Shown piece after piece: positions 17,235 through 25,814 of a DNA stretch of 64,000 nucleotides. Source of the stretch: Tissierellia bacterium (GTDB lineage Bacteria > Bacillota > Clostridia > Tissierellales > Sedimentibacteraceae). The position numbers and the translations under genes are program-made. Numbering within the stretch: the stretch's first letter is position 1; every line of letters begins with the position of its first letter. Below the pieces are notes generated by a model that was not told where the DNA came from, did no database searches, and saw only the letters and a list, made by a program, of their open reading frames with translations. The stretch is from the NCBI GenBank assembly GCA_012843025.1, contig DURT01000011.1, forward strand, positions 1 to 64,000, written 5' to 3'.

Positions 17235-18110
17235 CTAAAGAAGTCCCAGTTCAGTCAAAGAATCTTTTACCGCCTTGATAACATCTTCAGATGGTGCAGC
17301 TAATGGCAAACGTGTAATTCCTACATCCATACCTAATAGATTAAGAGCTGCTTTTACTGGAATAGGGTTTGCTGTCATAAACAATTTTTCAGAAACATCA
17401 ATAAGTTTCAAATGAATTTTTGCTGCCTCTTGTACGTTACCATTCAAGTAATGGTCTATCATATTTTTAATTTCTTTACATACAACGTGTGCTGTTACAG
17501 ACACAACACCGTATCCCCCTACAGCCAACGTAGGCAGAATTTGGGCATCTTCTCCCGTATATACATAAAAGTCATCATCTGTATCCCGTACTACTGTTGC
17601 CAGTTGATTTAAGTCCCCTGATGCTTCTTTAAGGGCAACAATGTTTGGAATTTTGGAAAGAGCTACGGAAGTTTCAGCCGTCATGTTAATACCTGTACGT
17701 CCTGGTACATTGTACAACATAATAGGTAATTTAGTTGCCTTTGCCACTGCTGAAAAATGTTCGTAAAGAGATTGCTGGTTAGGTTTATTATAATAGGGTA
17801 CTACTACTAATAGACCGTCAACTCCTACCTTTTCTGCTCTTTGAGCATTTTCAATTGTTGCAGCTGTGGAATTAGTTCCTACTCCTGCAATTATAGGGAC
17901 ATTTACTGATTTTTTAATACATGAAAGGAGTTTTTCCTTTTCATCTGCTGTCACAGTAGGGGATTCTCCCGTAGTTCCGTTTATTACCAGGGCTGTACTC
18001 CCTTGTTCTACCAAGTGCTTTGCCAGTTCCACCGCTTTATCATAATTTACATTTCCTTCTGCATCCATGGGAGTAACCATAGCTGTTATTATTCTACCCC
18101 AATTATTCAT
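17235..18110 (-). CDS. dapA: DapA-family aldolase (4-hydroxy-tetrahydrodipicolinate synthase)
   Basis: A 291-residue class I aldolase that normally condenses pyruvate with aspartate semialdehyde. Canonical DapA active-site residues are present: T46-T47 in NGTTGES, Y107 in PYYNKP, Y133 in LYNVPGRTG, R138 and the Schiff-base K161 in KEASGD. Relatives in hydroxyproline clusters act as deaminases, but this active site looks like true DapA. It lies within the flavoprotein subunit genes, 11 bases before the 2Fe-2S gene and overlapping the BFD gene by 8 bases. Confidence 0.88.
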   Translation of the reverse strand: MNNWGRIITAMVTPMDAEGNVNYDKAVELAKHLVEQGSTALVINGTTGESPTVTADEKEKLLSCIKKSVNVPIIAGVGTNSTAATIENAQRAEKVGVDGLLVVVPYYNKPNQQSLYEHFSAVAKATKLPIMLYNVPGRTGINMTAETSVALSKIPNIVALKEASGDLNQLATVVRDTDDDFYVYTGEDAQILPTLAVGGYGVVSVTAHVVCKEIKNMIDHYLNGNVQEAAKIHLKLIDVSEKLFMTANPIPVKAALNLLGMDVGITRLPLAAPSEDVIKAVKDSLTELGLL

Positions 18111-18399
18111 TCGTTTGTCCTCCTTCTGATTTCATTTTATTATATTCTTGTATTACATCTGACCGTACCGGACGAACCGGTTGACGGTAAGTTGATGGCT
18201 GTATTTCACTGAGAGGTATGCCTGTTTTTTCAGACAATATTCGTTCCACAAGTCTTCTGCAGGTTCTGCCTTGGCACAGCCCCATGCCAGCTCTTGTGAA
18301 GCGCTTAACTTCATTAACTGTTACGGCACCGTCTTCAATGGCGGCTTCTATTTCATTCCGGTAAATTTCCTCACAGCGGCATATTATTTCATCACACAT
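18103..18399 (-). CDS. BFD-like [2Fe-2S] protein
   Basis: A 98-residue protein of the bacterioferritin-associated ferredoxin fold: CRCEE near the N-terminus and GMGLCQGRTC further on give the four cysteines of the cluster. Such domains often form the C-terminus of HcnB-type flavoproteins; here it is separate. I take the ATG at 18399 because GAGG lies 8 nt upstream; the ATG at 18405 touches the site. It is the first gene after the regulator. Confidence 0.85.
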   Translation of the reverse strand: MCDEIICRCEEIYRNEIEAAIEDGAVTVNEVKRFTRAGMGLCQGRTCRRLVERILSEKTGIPLSEIQPSTYRQPVRPVRSDVIQEYNKMKSEGGQTNE

Positions 18400-18450
18400 T
18401 TTCATTACCTCTATTTCTATAAAGTTTGTTTAAACATTGTGTTGACATAT

Positions 18451-19173
18451 TTAATAAAATAAATCCCAGTACTTAGTTACATCTTCTATAAGACTATCTA
18501 TATGTTTAAGCATACATTTTTCCGCTAATTCCGCATCATGGTTTTTCAAGGCTTCAAATATTTCAACATGGGATGTCATGTAGATGGCATTTACCTGCTT
18601 ACGCACATGTTCGAATATGTTTGTTTGCTGCCCATAGCTGAAAAGCATTAAGTATAGTGTTTCGAGAACTTTATTTCGAGATGCTTTGGCTATTGCCCGG
18701 TGAAAAGAAATATCACAGTGGGCAACGGAATCACCTTTTTTGTGCTTTTCCCTTTGCTCTTCTAATATTTTCTCAATTGCATCTAATTCTTCCTGAGTTA
18801 TATTTTCAGCGGCTAATCGTGCCGTCTCTCTTTCAATTGCCTTTCTGGCCTGTAAAACAGTAATATAATCTTCCAACACTGTCGTTGAAATCATTTGTTC
18901 CAAGGTCTGGGTTTGTTCATTTAAATGGTCACGGATTTTACTGTTACTCAAGGCTTCTATTCCCATTTGAGTAATTACTCTGCCGTTATTTCCACATTTT
19001 TCAGCAAAACCTCTTTTTTCAAGCCTGCTGAGAATTCTTCCTACAGTTGCAGAGCTTACATAGTGCCCCTTTTCCTCTAATTTCTCAACTAAAATCCAGG
19101 ATCCCATAGGGCTTTCTGCTGCTTTAAGAGCCTCAAGTACCGCAATTTCCTTTTCTTGAAGTTTTTTTCGCAT
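18451..19173 (-). CDS. FCD-domain transcriptional regulator
   Basis: A 240-residue regulator. The C-terminal part (about 100-235) has the FCD pattern: an ARKAIERETARLAA helix, D-x-x-FH in CDISFHRAIAKAS, and SHVEIFEALKNHD, which suggests metal-dependent binding of a carboxylic acid. The N-terminal winged helix (about 1-75, VSSATVGRILSRLEKRGF) is not the common GntR type but resembles HrcA/NrpR-like domains. GGAGG lies 4 nt before the ATG at 19173. It lies inside the operon it probably controls and directly downstream of a large palindrome. Confidence 0.85.
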   Translation of the reverse strand: MRKKLQEKEIAVLEALKAAESPMGSWILVEKLEEKGHYVSSATVGRILSRLEKRGFAEKCGNNGRVITQMGIEALSNSKIRDHLNEQTQTLEQMISTTVLEDYITVLQARKAIERETARLAAENITQEELDAIEKILEEQREKHKKGDSVAHCDISFHRAIAKASRNKVLETLYLMLFSYGQQTNIFEHVRKQVNAIYMTSHVEIFEALKNHDAELAEKCMLKHIDSLIEDVTKYWDLFY

Positions 19174-19200
19174 ATATCCTCCCGTCCGTACCTTTAGCAA

Positions 19201-19242
19201 TATTGTACATACCATGCCTTAAAGGCATGAATATGTACAATA
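19201..19242. promoter_or_regulatory. Nested palindrome, probable operator of the FCD regulator
   Basis: Outer arms TATTGTACATA (19201-19211) and TATGTACAATA (19232-19242) are perfect complements; inner arms ATGCCTT (19214-19220) and AAGGCAT (19222-19228) are also perfect. No T-run follows on either strand, so an operator or processing site is more likely than a terminator. It lies 28 bases upstream of the regulator start. Confidence 0.65.
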
Positions 19243-19266
19243 AAGGCTAAATCTTTAAGGTTTATA

Positions 19267-20745
19267 TTAATATACCTTCTGTACTGGATTTACATTACCT
19301 TCGCTGACAAATTTAGGATTGTTATCGATATTCTTAGTAACTAAGGATATTACCACTATAGCTACTGCGGAAGCACATAGGGCGATTAGTATGGCATTGG
19401 GACCTAAAGCTTTTACCTGGGAAAGTACAGCTCCTACCACTATACCTACACGAGCTCCCCAAGGTGTAACTTTACTGTTTTTCTTACCCATGGTAGGTTC
19501 CACTCCACTTTCTTCTTTCCACAATAATCCTATAATGAGCAAGGGTACCAAGCCGGCGCCTGCCATTGAATATGCTCTGGAGAACAAGCTCATTATGGAA
19601 GCGGCATATATTCCACCTAAGGCTGAAAGTATACCTATTACAACTGTTAAGGCCCTTGTAAGAGTTATCATCTGTTTGTCGTCAAGGTCAGTTTTGAAAG
19701 GTCTTACAAGGTCGTTTGCAATGAGTATTGCAGCTGAGTTAAGGTTGGAATCCGCGGAGGACATACCTGCTGCAAGTATTAATACAAACAACATTGTGGT
19801 AATAAACATCGGCATTTCATTTAACATGAACCATGACATTGCAGAGTTTGCATCCAAATCTTGATTTATGGTCATTATTATTAATCCAACCAAGGCAGTT
19901 AACATGGTGTATATTATAGCAACTGATCCGCCATAGAACATTGAGCGTTTTGCAGTCCCAGGACTTTTTGCTGCAAAACATGGCTGCCAGTAAATTTGTG
20001 CCACTAAAATTCCCACACAACCTGTTACAAACTTAGTAATTATACTCACTGCATCTGTTCCTGCAAAAGTAAATAATCCTCCCTGACCTACTTCCGCAAG
20101 ACGCGCTCCTAATACTGCAAAACTGAAATCTACTTTTGAGAAGGCGAAAATATAGAATAATCCCCCAAATACAACACATATAAGACCTTGGATCAAGTCC
20201 ATCCACACTAAGGACAGCATTCCTCCCATAGTAGTATAGATTACGAACATAGTTGTAAAGAACAGTATAATGGGAACGGGGTTTGCTCCTGTAAATATAC
20301 CGAATAACTCACCAAAAGCTTTACCCTGACCTCCTACCCAGGCTATCATAATAGATGATGCCAACAAACCGGCCATTGCTCTGGTTACCTTGTCACGGGT
20401 AATTAAGTCATCAATCATTTCTGGGAAGGTATTGTAGGTCATCTTTCCTGCCATACCTGCAAAGACTAAAGCGAATATAATTTTTGACCCTTGTTCACCT
20501 AAGATAAATGCAAGCCAAGGCAATCCGTTAACATAGGCACTTCCTGCATGACCCATAAAGTTACCAACACCCATAATGTTAGCAAAGTGGGTGAAGAAAA
20601 GCAAGTAGAAAGGTAATACTCCTCCTCCAATTGCATAGTTAGCAAAGCTCTGCTCCGCCTGCTTTTTTTGCCTGATAGCGATAAAAAAGTAAACAACAAA
20701 TAATGCAATAGTTAAAGCCCAAATGACTTTTCCTGCTGTACCCAT
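19267..20745 (-). CDS. Sodium:solute symporter (SSS family)
   Basis: A 492-residue integral membrane protein with about 12-13 hydrophobic helices, of the SSS family that couples sodium entry to uptake of proline, pantothenate, sugars or related compounds. Family-like segments include MGVGNFMGHAGSAYVNG near TM2 and LAAGMSSADSNLNSAAILIAN, the SSS signature region. AAGGAG precedes the ATG. Lying between the two dehydrogenase halves, it probably imports the substrate of that enzyme. Confidence 0.88.
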   Translation of the reverse strand: MGTAGKVIWALTIALFVVYFFIAIRQKKQAEQSFANYAIGGGVLPFYLLFFTHFANIMGVGNFMGHAGSAYVNGLPWLAFILGEQGSKIIFALVFAGMAGKMTYNTFPEMIDDLITRDKVTRAMAGLLASSIMIAWVGGQGKAFGELFGIFTGANPVPIILFFTTMFVIYTTMGGMLSLVWMDLIQGLICVVFGGLFYIFAFSKVDFSFAVLGARLAEVGQGGLFTFAGTDAVSIITKFVTGCVGILVAQIYWQPCFAAKSPGTAKRSMFYGGSVAIIYTMLTALVGLIIMTINQDLDANSAMSWFMLNEMPMFITTMLFVLILAAGMSSADSNLNSAAILIANDLVRPFKTDLDDKQMITLTRALTVVIGILSALGGIYAASIMSLFSRAYSMAGAGLVPLLIIGLLWKEESGVEPTMGKKNSKVTPWGARVGIVVGAVLSQVKALGPNAILIALCASAVAIVVISLVTKNIDNNPKFVSEGNVNPVQKVY

Positions 20746-20826
20746 ATTCTTTCTCCTTTCATTTATTTATTTTAGAACGATTTATACAAATCGCACTATA
20801 CAATTAATAATATTTATTTAGGTGTT

Positions 20827-22011
20827 TTATTTTTCCTTTTGAGGAACGGAAAATCTTCGAAGATTCAATTCATCAAACCTTTTATGGTCTCCCACTCCCC
20901 TAACCATTTCTGCCACGGATTTTCCCGTAATAGGCGAAAGAGCTATTCCGTCTCCTTCATGACCTGCTGCAATAAAAAGATTAGGAAATCCGTCTACAGC
21001 ACCGATAATAGGGCTTCCATCCTTTGTACCGGGCCTGAAGCCGGCCATGGTACGAATTATATTTACCTCATTCATTATGGGGAAATACTTACGAGTTTGT
21101 TCCAGCATTCTACTGATTGCTTTAAAATTTGTTGTCTTATCAAAACCTGCATTTTCTCGAGTACTTCCTATTAGATAATTGCCTTCGCTGGCTCTTGAAA
21201 AAGCAAATCCTAATCCTATTTCCTTGTCATACTCACTTCTGTCAGGCATTATTGATGGATCATGTTTAGAAGCAATATAAGCTGCTGTCCAGCAATTAGT
21301 TTCTCCTATGGGAGCAATTTGCTCCGTAACTGCAATTTGACCCTTAATAGGTTTAATGGGAATATCTATATCAAGCATATTGCCTATCTGTGCCGACCAG
21401 GCTCCTGCTGCAATGACAACGCTATCACATTCAACACTAATTTCATTTTCTCCATTTACTATCCAGTGATCACCTTTTTGATCAATTTCTTTAACGGGTG
21501 TATATCTGAATACCTCCATTCCCATTTTAAGGCCATTTCGTAAAAACGCTCTCATAAGGAGTAGGGGATTCACCTGAGAATCTGATTTACTATAAGTGGA
21601 AGCAATCATATACCTTGCCACATGAGGTTGTTTTTTAAATAATGTTTTCCTGTCTACAATTTCCACATCAAGACCGTAAGAAACCTGCTGCTTTACAAAA
21701 TCCTCCATAATTTTTAGCTGTTTCTCATCTTCAATAATTACCATGCCTCCAAGGGAAAGAAATCCTATATCCATTCCTAACTCTTCAGGCAATCCTCGAA
21801 ATATTTCCAAACTTTCCATTGCCAGGGTTAGTGCAATACCCGGCTTTTTTGACTGTAACAGTATCATATCGTCACAGGAACTGGAAGCACCGCTTCCCAT
21901 TTCCGCTCTTTCTAAAATAGCAACCGTCTTACCGGCTCTTAGAAGGTAGTAAGCCGTTGCAAGACCTATTACACCTCCACCTATTATACAAACATCTTTT
22001 TTTAAATTCAT
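20827..22011 (-). CDS. DAO-family FAD-dependent amino-acid dehydrogenase subunit
   Basis: A 394-residue D-amino-acid-oxidase-type flavoprotein with the dinucleotide motif IIGGGVIGLATAYYLLRAG at the N-terminus, GSGASSSCD, and a C-terminal AAGHEGDGIALSPITGKSVAE. This is the beta-type subunit of HcnC, sarcosine, opine and D-hydroxyproline dehydrogenases, the one that oxidises the C-N bond. GGAGG lies before the ATG. It is separated from the other subunits by the symporter and regulator genes. Confidence 0.9.
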   Translation of the reverse strand: MNLKKDVCIIGGGVIGLATAYYLLRAGKTVAILERAEMGSGASSSCDDMILLQSKKPGIALTLAMESLEIFRGLPEELGMDIGFLSLGGMVIIEDEKQLKIMEDFVKQQVSYGLDVEIVDRKTLFKKQPHVARYMIASTYSKSDSQVNPLLLMRAFLRNGLKMGMEVFRYTPVKEIDQKGDHWIVNGENEISVECDSVVIAAGAWSAQIGNMLDIDIPIKPIKGQIAVTEQIAPIGETNCWTAAYIASKHDPSIMPDRSEYDKEIGLGFAFSRASEGNYLIGSTRENAGFDKTTNFKAISRMLEQTRKYFPIMNEVNIIRTMAGFRPGTKDGSPIIGAVDGFPNLFIAAGHEGDGIALSPITGKSVAEMVRGVGDHKRFDELNLRRFSVPQKEK

Positions 22012-22040
22012 TTAATTCCTCCGTTTTCACACTGAGCCTT

Positions 22041-23105
22041 TTAGCTACTAACTGGCACCTTTCCAAATAATCTGTTGTATAACTCATTGGCTAATAATTC
22101 TATTTCATTCGAGTCAACAAATACATGAGCACATAATCCATTAATAAATAACTCACCCTTAACAGGCAAATCTTCCATGGTATTTTTTATATCCTCTTCC
22201 TCACATCCGCTGAACACTACAGTTAAAAGGGAATAACCACTGCCGGCTACTGGACGAACTGCCTTTTTACCGGCTTTTCCTTCTATAATCAGTTTATCTC
22301 CTTTTTCGGGAACAAATAGATTACATTCTTTCATAAGAGCTATTCCTACAGGTCCATCTTCTGATTCTGCATTTTTTTCTATCCTTGTTCCCTGTCCCTG
22401 GTGGAAAGTGGAACGAACAAATACATCCATATTGTATTTTTGTGCTTCTTTAAGAGCACGGGGATGTACAATTCCCGCTCCCCACAGGGCAAGAGTGTAC
22501 ATATTTTCCATATCTACATATTCCATAAATTTTGCTTTTGGAACAATTCTAGGGTCTACAACTGCAATTCCCGGTACATCCGTAAATATATGTACCGACT
22601 CGGCCTTCATAAGACCACCTATTACAACGGCAGAAGTATCGCTTCCTCCCCGACCTAAAGTGGTCATTTCCTTTCGTGCACTTATTCCCTGAAAACCTGT
22701 AATTACTACTACTTTTCCTTCATAAAGCTCCATTTTAATGCGATTGGTATCAATATCAAGTATATCTGCACTGCCAAAAATTCCATCGGTTATAATAGCT
22801 GTTTGCCAGGAGGCTAAGGCGACTGCATCAATGCCTTCTGCCATGAGGCTGTCTGCAAATACACAGGCGGAAATTGTTTCGCCACAACTCATTAACAAGT
22901 CTAAGGTTTCAGGTTTTGTATCCTTTCTAAGTAAGGATATCAATGTATCTGTGGCATAGGGCGACCCTTTGCGCCCCATGGCAGAAACAACAACAATTAC
23001 ATTTTTTCCAGCTTCCTTCAAGGAAGCTATATGGGATACTGCTGCCTTCCGTGCTTCTTCCGTCGCCACAGATGTTCCGCCAAATTTCACTACAACTATA
23101 TCCAT
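22041..23105 (-). CDS. Aspartokinase-family kinase without recognisable ACT pair
   Basis: A 354-residue amino-acid kinase with KFGGTSV at the N-terminus, TLGRGGSDTSAV and FTDVPGIAVVDPR in the core (about 1-245). The remaining 110 residues do not show the usual tandem ACT pattern seen in the other aspartokinase of this window, so feedback control is doubtful. The start at 23105 follows AGGTGG by 5 nt. It lies 12 bases after asd and 29 before the DAO gene. It may make aspartyl phosphate, or run in reverse to make ATP. Confidence 0.88.
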   Translation of the reverse strand: MDIVVVKFGGTSVATEEARKAAVSHIASLKEAGKNVIVVVSAMGRKGSPYATDTLISLLRKDTKPETLDLLMSCGETISACVFADSLMAEGIDAVALASWQTAIITDGIFGSADILDIDTNRIKMELYEGKVVVITGFQGISARKEMTTLGRGGSDTSAVVIGGLMKAESVHIFTDVPGIAVVDPRIVPKAKFMEYVDMENMYTLALWGAGIVHPRALKEAQKYNMDVFVRSTFHQGQGTRIEKNAESEDGPVGIALMKECNLFVPEKGDKLIIEGKAGKKAVRPVAGSGYSLLTVVFSGCEEEDIKNTMEDLPVKGELFINGLCAHVFVDSNEIELLANELYNRLFGKVPVSS

Positions 23106-23117
23106 CTCTACCACCTG

Positions 23118-24128
23118 TTATATTAGGTCCATTTCAATCATCTTTTCCGCAATCTGAACAGTATTCAAGGCTGCTCCCTTCAGCAAGTTATCCGCAACTA
23201 CCCACATATTCAAACCATTTTCCACAGTTTCGTCTCTGCGAATTCTGCCTACAAATACTTCATCTCTACCTTCACAATTAATTGCCATAGGATATAAGTT
23301 TTCTTGAGGATTATCTACAAGCACAACTCCTTTTGCTTTGCTTAATACTTCTTTAACTTCAGCAATATCTATAGGTTTTTCCGTTTCAATATTTACAGAT
23401 TCGCTATGTCCCCTAAATACGGCAATACGAACCGTGGTAGGACAAACTTTTATGGAAGGATCTAAGATTTTATGGGTTTCATTAATCATTTTCATTTCTT
23501 CTTTTGTATAGCCATTGTCTAAGAAAACATCCACATGGGGTATGGCATTAAAAAGAATTTGATGAGGATACACATTGTAGGTAATTTCTTCACCCTTGGC
23601 AAATTGTTTTCCTTGGTTTTTTAGCTCCTCAATTGCTCTTTGGCCACTGCCAGAAACTGCCTGGTAAGTAGATACAACTATACGTTTAATAGTATATAAA
23701 TCATGGAGAGGTTTTAATGCCACAAGCATTTGTATAGTTGTACAGTTAGGATTTGCTATAATTCCCTTGTTGTTGCGCAAAGCTTCAGGATTAACTTCTG
23801 GTATTACCAGGGGAACGTTATCATCCAAACGCCATGCACTGGAATTATCTACAACTTTACAACCTTCTGATACGGCTATGGGCGCTAATTCCAAACTTGC
23901 ATCAGCACCGGCAGAAAATAATGCAATATCTGCATCCTTAAAAGCTCCAGCTTTTGCCTCTTTAACCTTTAACGTTTTCCCGTTGAATAAAATTTCTTTA
24001 GATACGTTTTCTGCAACATCCAAAGGTATAAGTTCATTAACAGGAAATGAACGCTTTTCTAAAATTTTAATCATTTGTTGACCTACAGCACCCATTGCTC
24101 CTACTACAGCCACATTATACTTTTTCAT
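23118..24128 (-). CDS. asd: Aspartate-semialdehyde dehydrogenase
   Basis: A 336-residue Asd, which interconverts aspartyl phosphate and aspartate semialdehyde with NADP(H). The N-terminus shows VVGAMGAVGQQMI; the catalytic cysteine lies in NPNCTTIQM (about 127) and VSTYQAVSGSG follows, as in the family. It is the first gene of the dehydrogenase operon; GGAGG lies 6 nt before the ATG. An AT-rich palindrome lies in its promoter region. Confidence 0.94.
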   Translation of the reverse strand: MKKYNVAVVGAMGAVGQQMIKILEKRSFPVNELIPLDVAENVSKEILFNGKTLKVKEAKAGAFKDADIALFSAGADASLELAPIAVSEGCKVVDNSSAWRLDDNVPLVIPEVNPEALRNNKGIIANPNCTTIQMLVALKPLHDLYTIKRIVVSTYQAVSGSGQRAIEELKNQGKQFAKGEEITYNVYPHQILFNAIPHVDVFLDNGYTKEEMKMINETHKILDPSIKVCPTTVRIAVFRGHSESVNIETEKPIDIAEVKEVLSKAKGVVLVDNPQENLYPMAINCEGRDEVFVGRIRRDETVENGLNMWVVADNLLKGAALNTVQIAEKMIEMDLI

Positions 24129-24151
24129 CTTCTTCCTCCAGGATTCTTTAT

Positions 24152-24174
24152 TACATTATATTAATTATAATGTA
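24152..24174. promoter_or_regulatory. Palindrome upstream of asd
   Basis: TACATTATA and TATAATGTA flank a five-base centre in the probable promoter of the asd operon, about 25-45 bases before the asd start. It is a candidate operator for the operon. It also contains -10-like sequence, so AT composition alone could produce it. Confidence 0.4.
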
Positions 24175-24202
24175 TATTAAAACAAATAATTTAGATTTCG
24201 GT

Positions 24203-24231
24203 GCTGCTCATCGTATGATGAGCAGCTTTTT
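24203..24231 (+). terminator. Strong hairpin terminator without a plus-strand gene
   Basis: GCTGCTCATC, loop GTAT, GATGAGCAGC, then TTTTT on the plus strand. No gene lies upstream on that strand: asd runs away and the gene at 24280 comes from the other side. It may end a short antisense transcript, or act as a hairpin between two minus-strand units. Confidence 0.6.
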
Positions 24232-24279
24232 ATATATTGTACCTAGCTTTATATCTTTTGTCAATGCAAATATTTAATT

Positions 24280-24534
24280 TTATTTTTTAAAAAGATACCA
24301 GTCCTTGCTGTCAATTTCGTATTTAAGTTCATACATGTCCCCGTTAAGCTGCTGACATACGAAGACAATACGTTTATTACCAACAATATTTTCTTCATAT
24401 ATTTTTGTAACTTTTTGAACAGGGACAACTTTATCTTTAAATCTGAATTTTATAAGCTGGATTTTTCCTCTTTCTAATTTTTTGTTAGGATGAAAAATAA
24501 CCATTACCTTAATAGGTTCATTTATAATCTTCAT
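24280..24534 (-). CDS. Small protein of unknown function downstream of dinB
   Basis: An 84-residue protein rich in beta-strand-type sequence (VMVIFHPNKK, KIQLIKFRFKDKVVPV, NKRIVFVCQQLNGDMYELKYEID). I do not recognise a named family. It starts 12 bases after the dinB stop with AGAGGTGG before the ATG, so it belongs to the SOS-controlled unit and may assist or modulate translesion synthesis. Confidence 0.75.
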   Translation of the reverse strand: MKIINEPIKVMVIFHPNKKLERGKIQLIKFRFKDKVVPVQKVTKIYEENIVGNKRIVFVCQQLNGDMYELKYEIDSKDWYLFKK

Positions 24535-24546
24535 AACCCACCTCTC

Positions 24547-25785
24547 TTAAAGAATACTTGTCATTCCCGGATATTCATCATCGGGATACCCACCTAATAT
24601 GGGACTTATATCCCTATTGGCAAACACTCCTCTTATTATGGAAGTATCTCCGTACTTTTCCCTTATACTGTCAATTACCTTGTCAAGTTTTTCATTGTTG
24701 AGCATATTCCTGTCCTGGAACATACTTAATTGTTTAAATTGGGTCCGTTCCAGGTCTGCTACGGAAACTCCCAACTGTCGTATAGGTCTTCCATCCCAAT
24801 GCTTGTCGAAAAGATCGCGGATATTTTTATAAATATCCTTGGTACAGTCTGTAAAATAAGGTAGTTTCTTTTGTCTGGATATATAATTAAAATCCTTATC
24901 TTTTATACCAACTCTTACAACCTTGCACATCATTTCTCCTTCTCTTAACCGCCATGCGGTCATTTCCACCAAACTGAGTATTATCGCATGAGCTGTATCC
25001 CTGTCTGTTACATCATATTTTAAAGTACTGCTGTTCCCCACGCTTTTCATGGGAGGAGCAGGTTGAAACGTGGAACTATCAATTCCGTTTGCATAGGCAT
25101 AAATCATACGGCCATGGGCACCTAAAAATCTGTGAAGGAGTCTGTAATCAGCCCTAGCCAAATCTCCTATGGTATAAATTCCCCATCTGTTAAGCTTATG
25201 TTTAGTTTTTCGTCCAACCATAAATAATTCTTCCACAGGAAGAGGCCAAAGTTTTTCTTCTATTTCTTCCGAAAAACAAGTATGGCATTTATCTGGTTTC
25301 TCCAAATCCCCTGCCATTTTTGCCAAAAGCTTATTTGTAGATACACCGATATTAACGGTATAGCCAAACTTTTCTTTTATACTATCTTTTATCTTATGTG
25401 CAAGTTTTACTCCTTCATCTCTGCTTAAATCCGTAAATCCTATAAAACATTCATCAATACTGAATACTTCAACAATAGGGGTATAAGTGTTCAAATATTC
25501 TCTTAAGGCTTTGCTGGCCCTTACATATACCTGATAATTAGGGGGCACTACCAATAAATTCGGGCATAGCTGTCTTGCTTCCATCAATGACATACCCGTT
25601 TGAATTTTATATTTCTTAGCAGGTATTGACCTAGCCAAAACAATTCCATGTCTGTTTTCTTCATTTCCTCCGATTACGGCAGGAACTTCCCGTATATCTC
25701 TTTCCCTACCTAACTGTTCCTCGTAAGCTGCAGTCCATGCCAAAAATGCCGAATTTACATCTATATGCATCACTATATTTGACAT
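24547..25785 (-). CDS. dinB: Y-family DNA polymerase (DinB/UvrX-like)
   Basis: A 412-residue translesion polymerase. It shows the N-terminal acidic motif HIDVNSAFLAW, the catalytic FSIDECFIGFTDL, a helix-hairpin-helix region around LWPLPVEELFMVGRKTKHKL, and a little-finger domain after about residue 240. The near C-terminal TQFKQLSMF resembles a sliding-clamp-binding peptide. AGGAGAGG stands before the ATG. The SOS box 16 bases upstream indicates induction by DNA damage. Confidence 0.92.
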   Translation of the reverse strand: MSNIVMHIDVNSAFLAWTAAYEEQLGRERDIREVPAVIGGNEENRHGIVLARSIPAKKYKIQTGMSLMEARQLCPNLLVVPPNYQVYVRASKALREYLNTYTPIVEVFSIDECFIGFTDLSRDEGVKLAHKIKDSIKEKFGYTVNIGVSTNKLLAKMAGDLEKPDKCHTCFSEEIEEKLWPLPVEELFMVGRKTKHKLNRWGIYTIGDLARADYRLLHRFLGAHGRMIYAYANGIDSSTFQPAPPMKSVGNSSTLKYDVTDRDTAHAIILSLVEMTAWRLREGEMMCKVVRVGIKDKDFNYISRQKKLPYFTDCTKDIYKNIRDLFDKHWDGRPIRQLGVSVADLERTQFKQLSMFQDRNMLNNEKLDKVIDSIREKYGDTSIIRGVFANRDISPILGGYPDDEYPGMTSIL

Positions 25786-25800
25786 AACACCTCTCCTTTT

Positions 25801-25814
25801 CGAACTTATGTTCG
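25801..25814. promoter_or_regulatory. LexA (SOS) box upstream of dinB
   Basis: CGAACTTATGTTCG matches the Gram-positive LexA consensus CGAAC-N4-GTTCG exactly. It lies 16 bases before the polymerase ATG and would repress the dinB unit. Confidence 0.92.

Noticed and set aside
17235..18110. DapA homologue as a hydroxyproline-pathway deaminase
   Set aside because: Context suggests it, but the T-T, Y107, Y133, R138 and K161 set is that of true DapA, so I kept dapA as the call and left the deaminase as an alternative.
19319..19864. A 181-codon plus-strand frame opposite the sodium symporter
   Set aside because: Same reason: antisense of a well-supported membrane protein, with no start signal.
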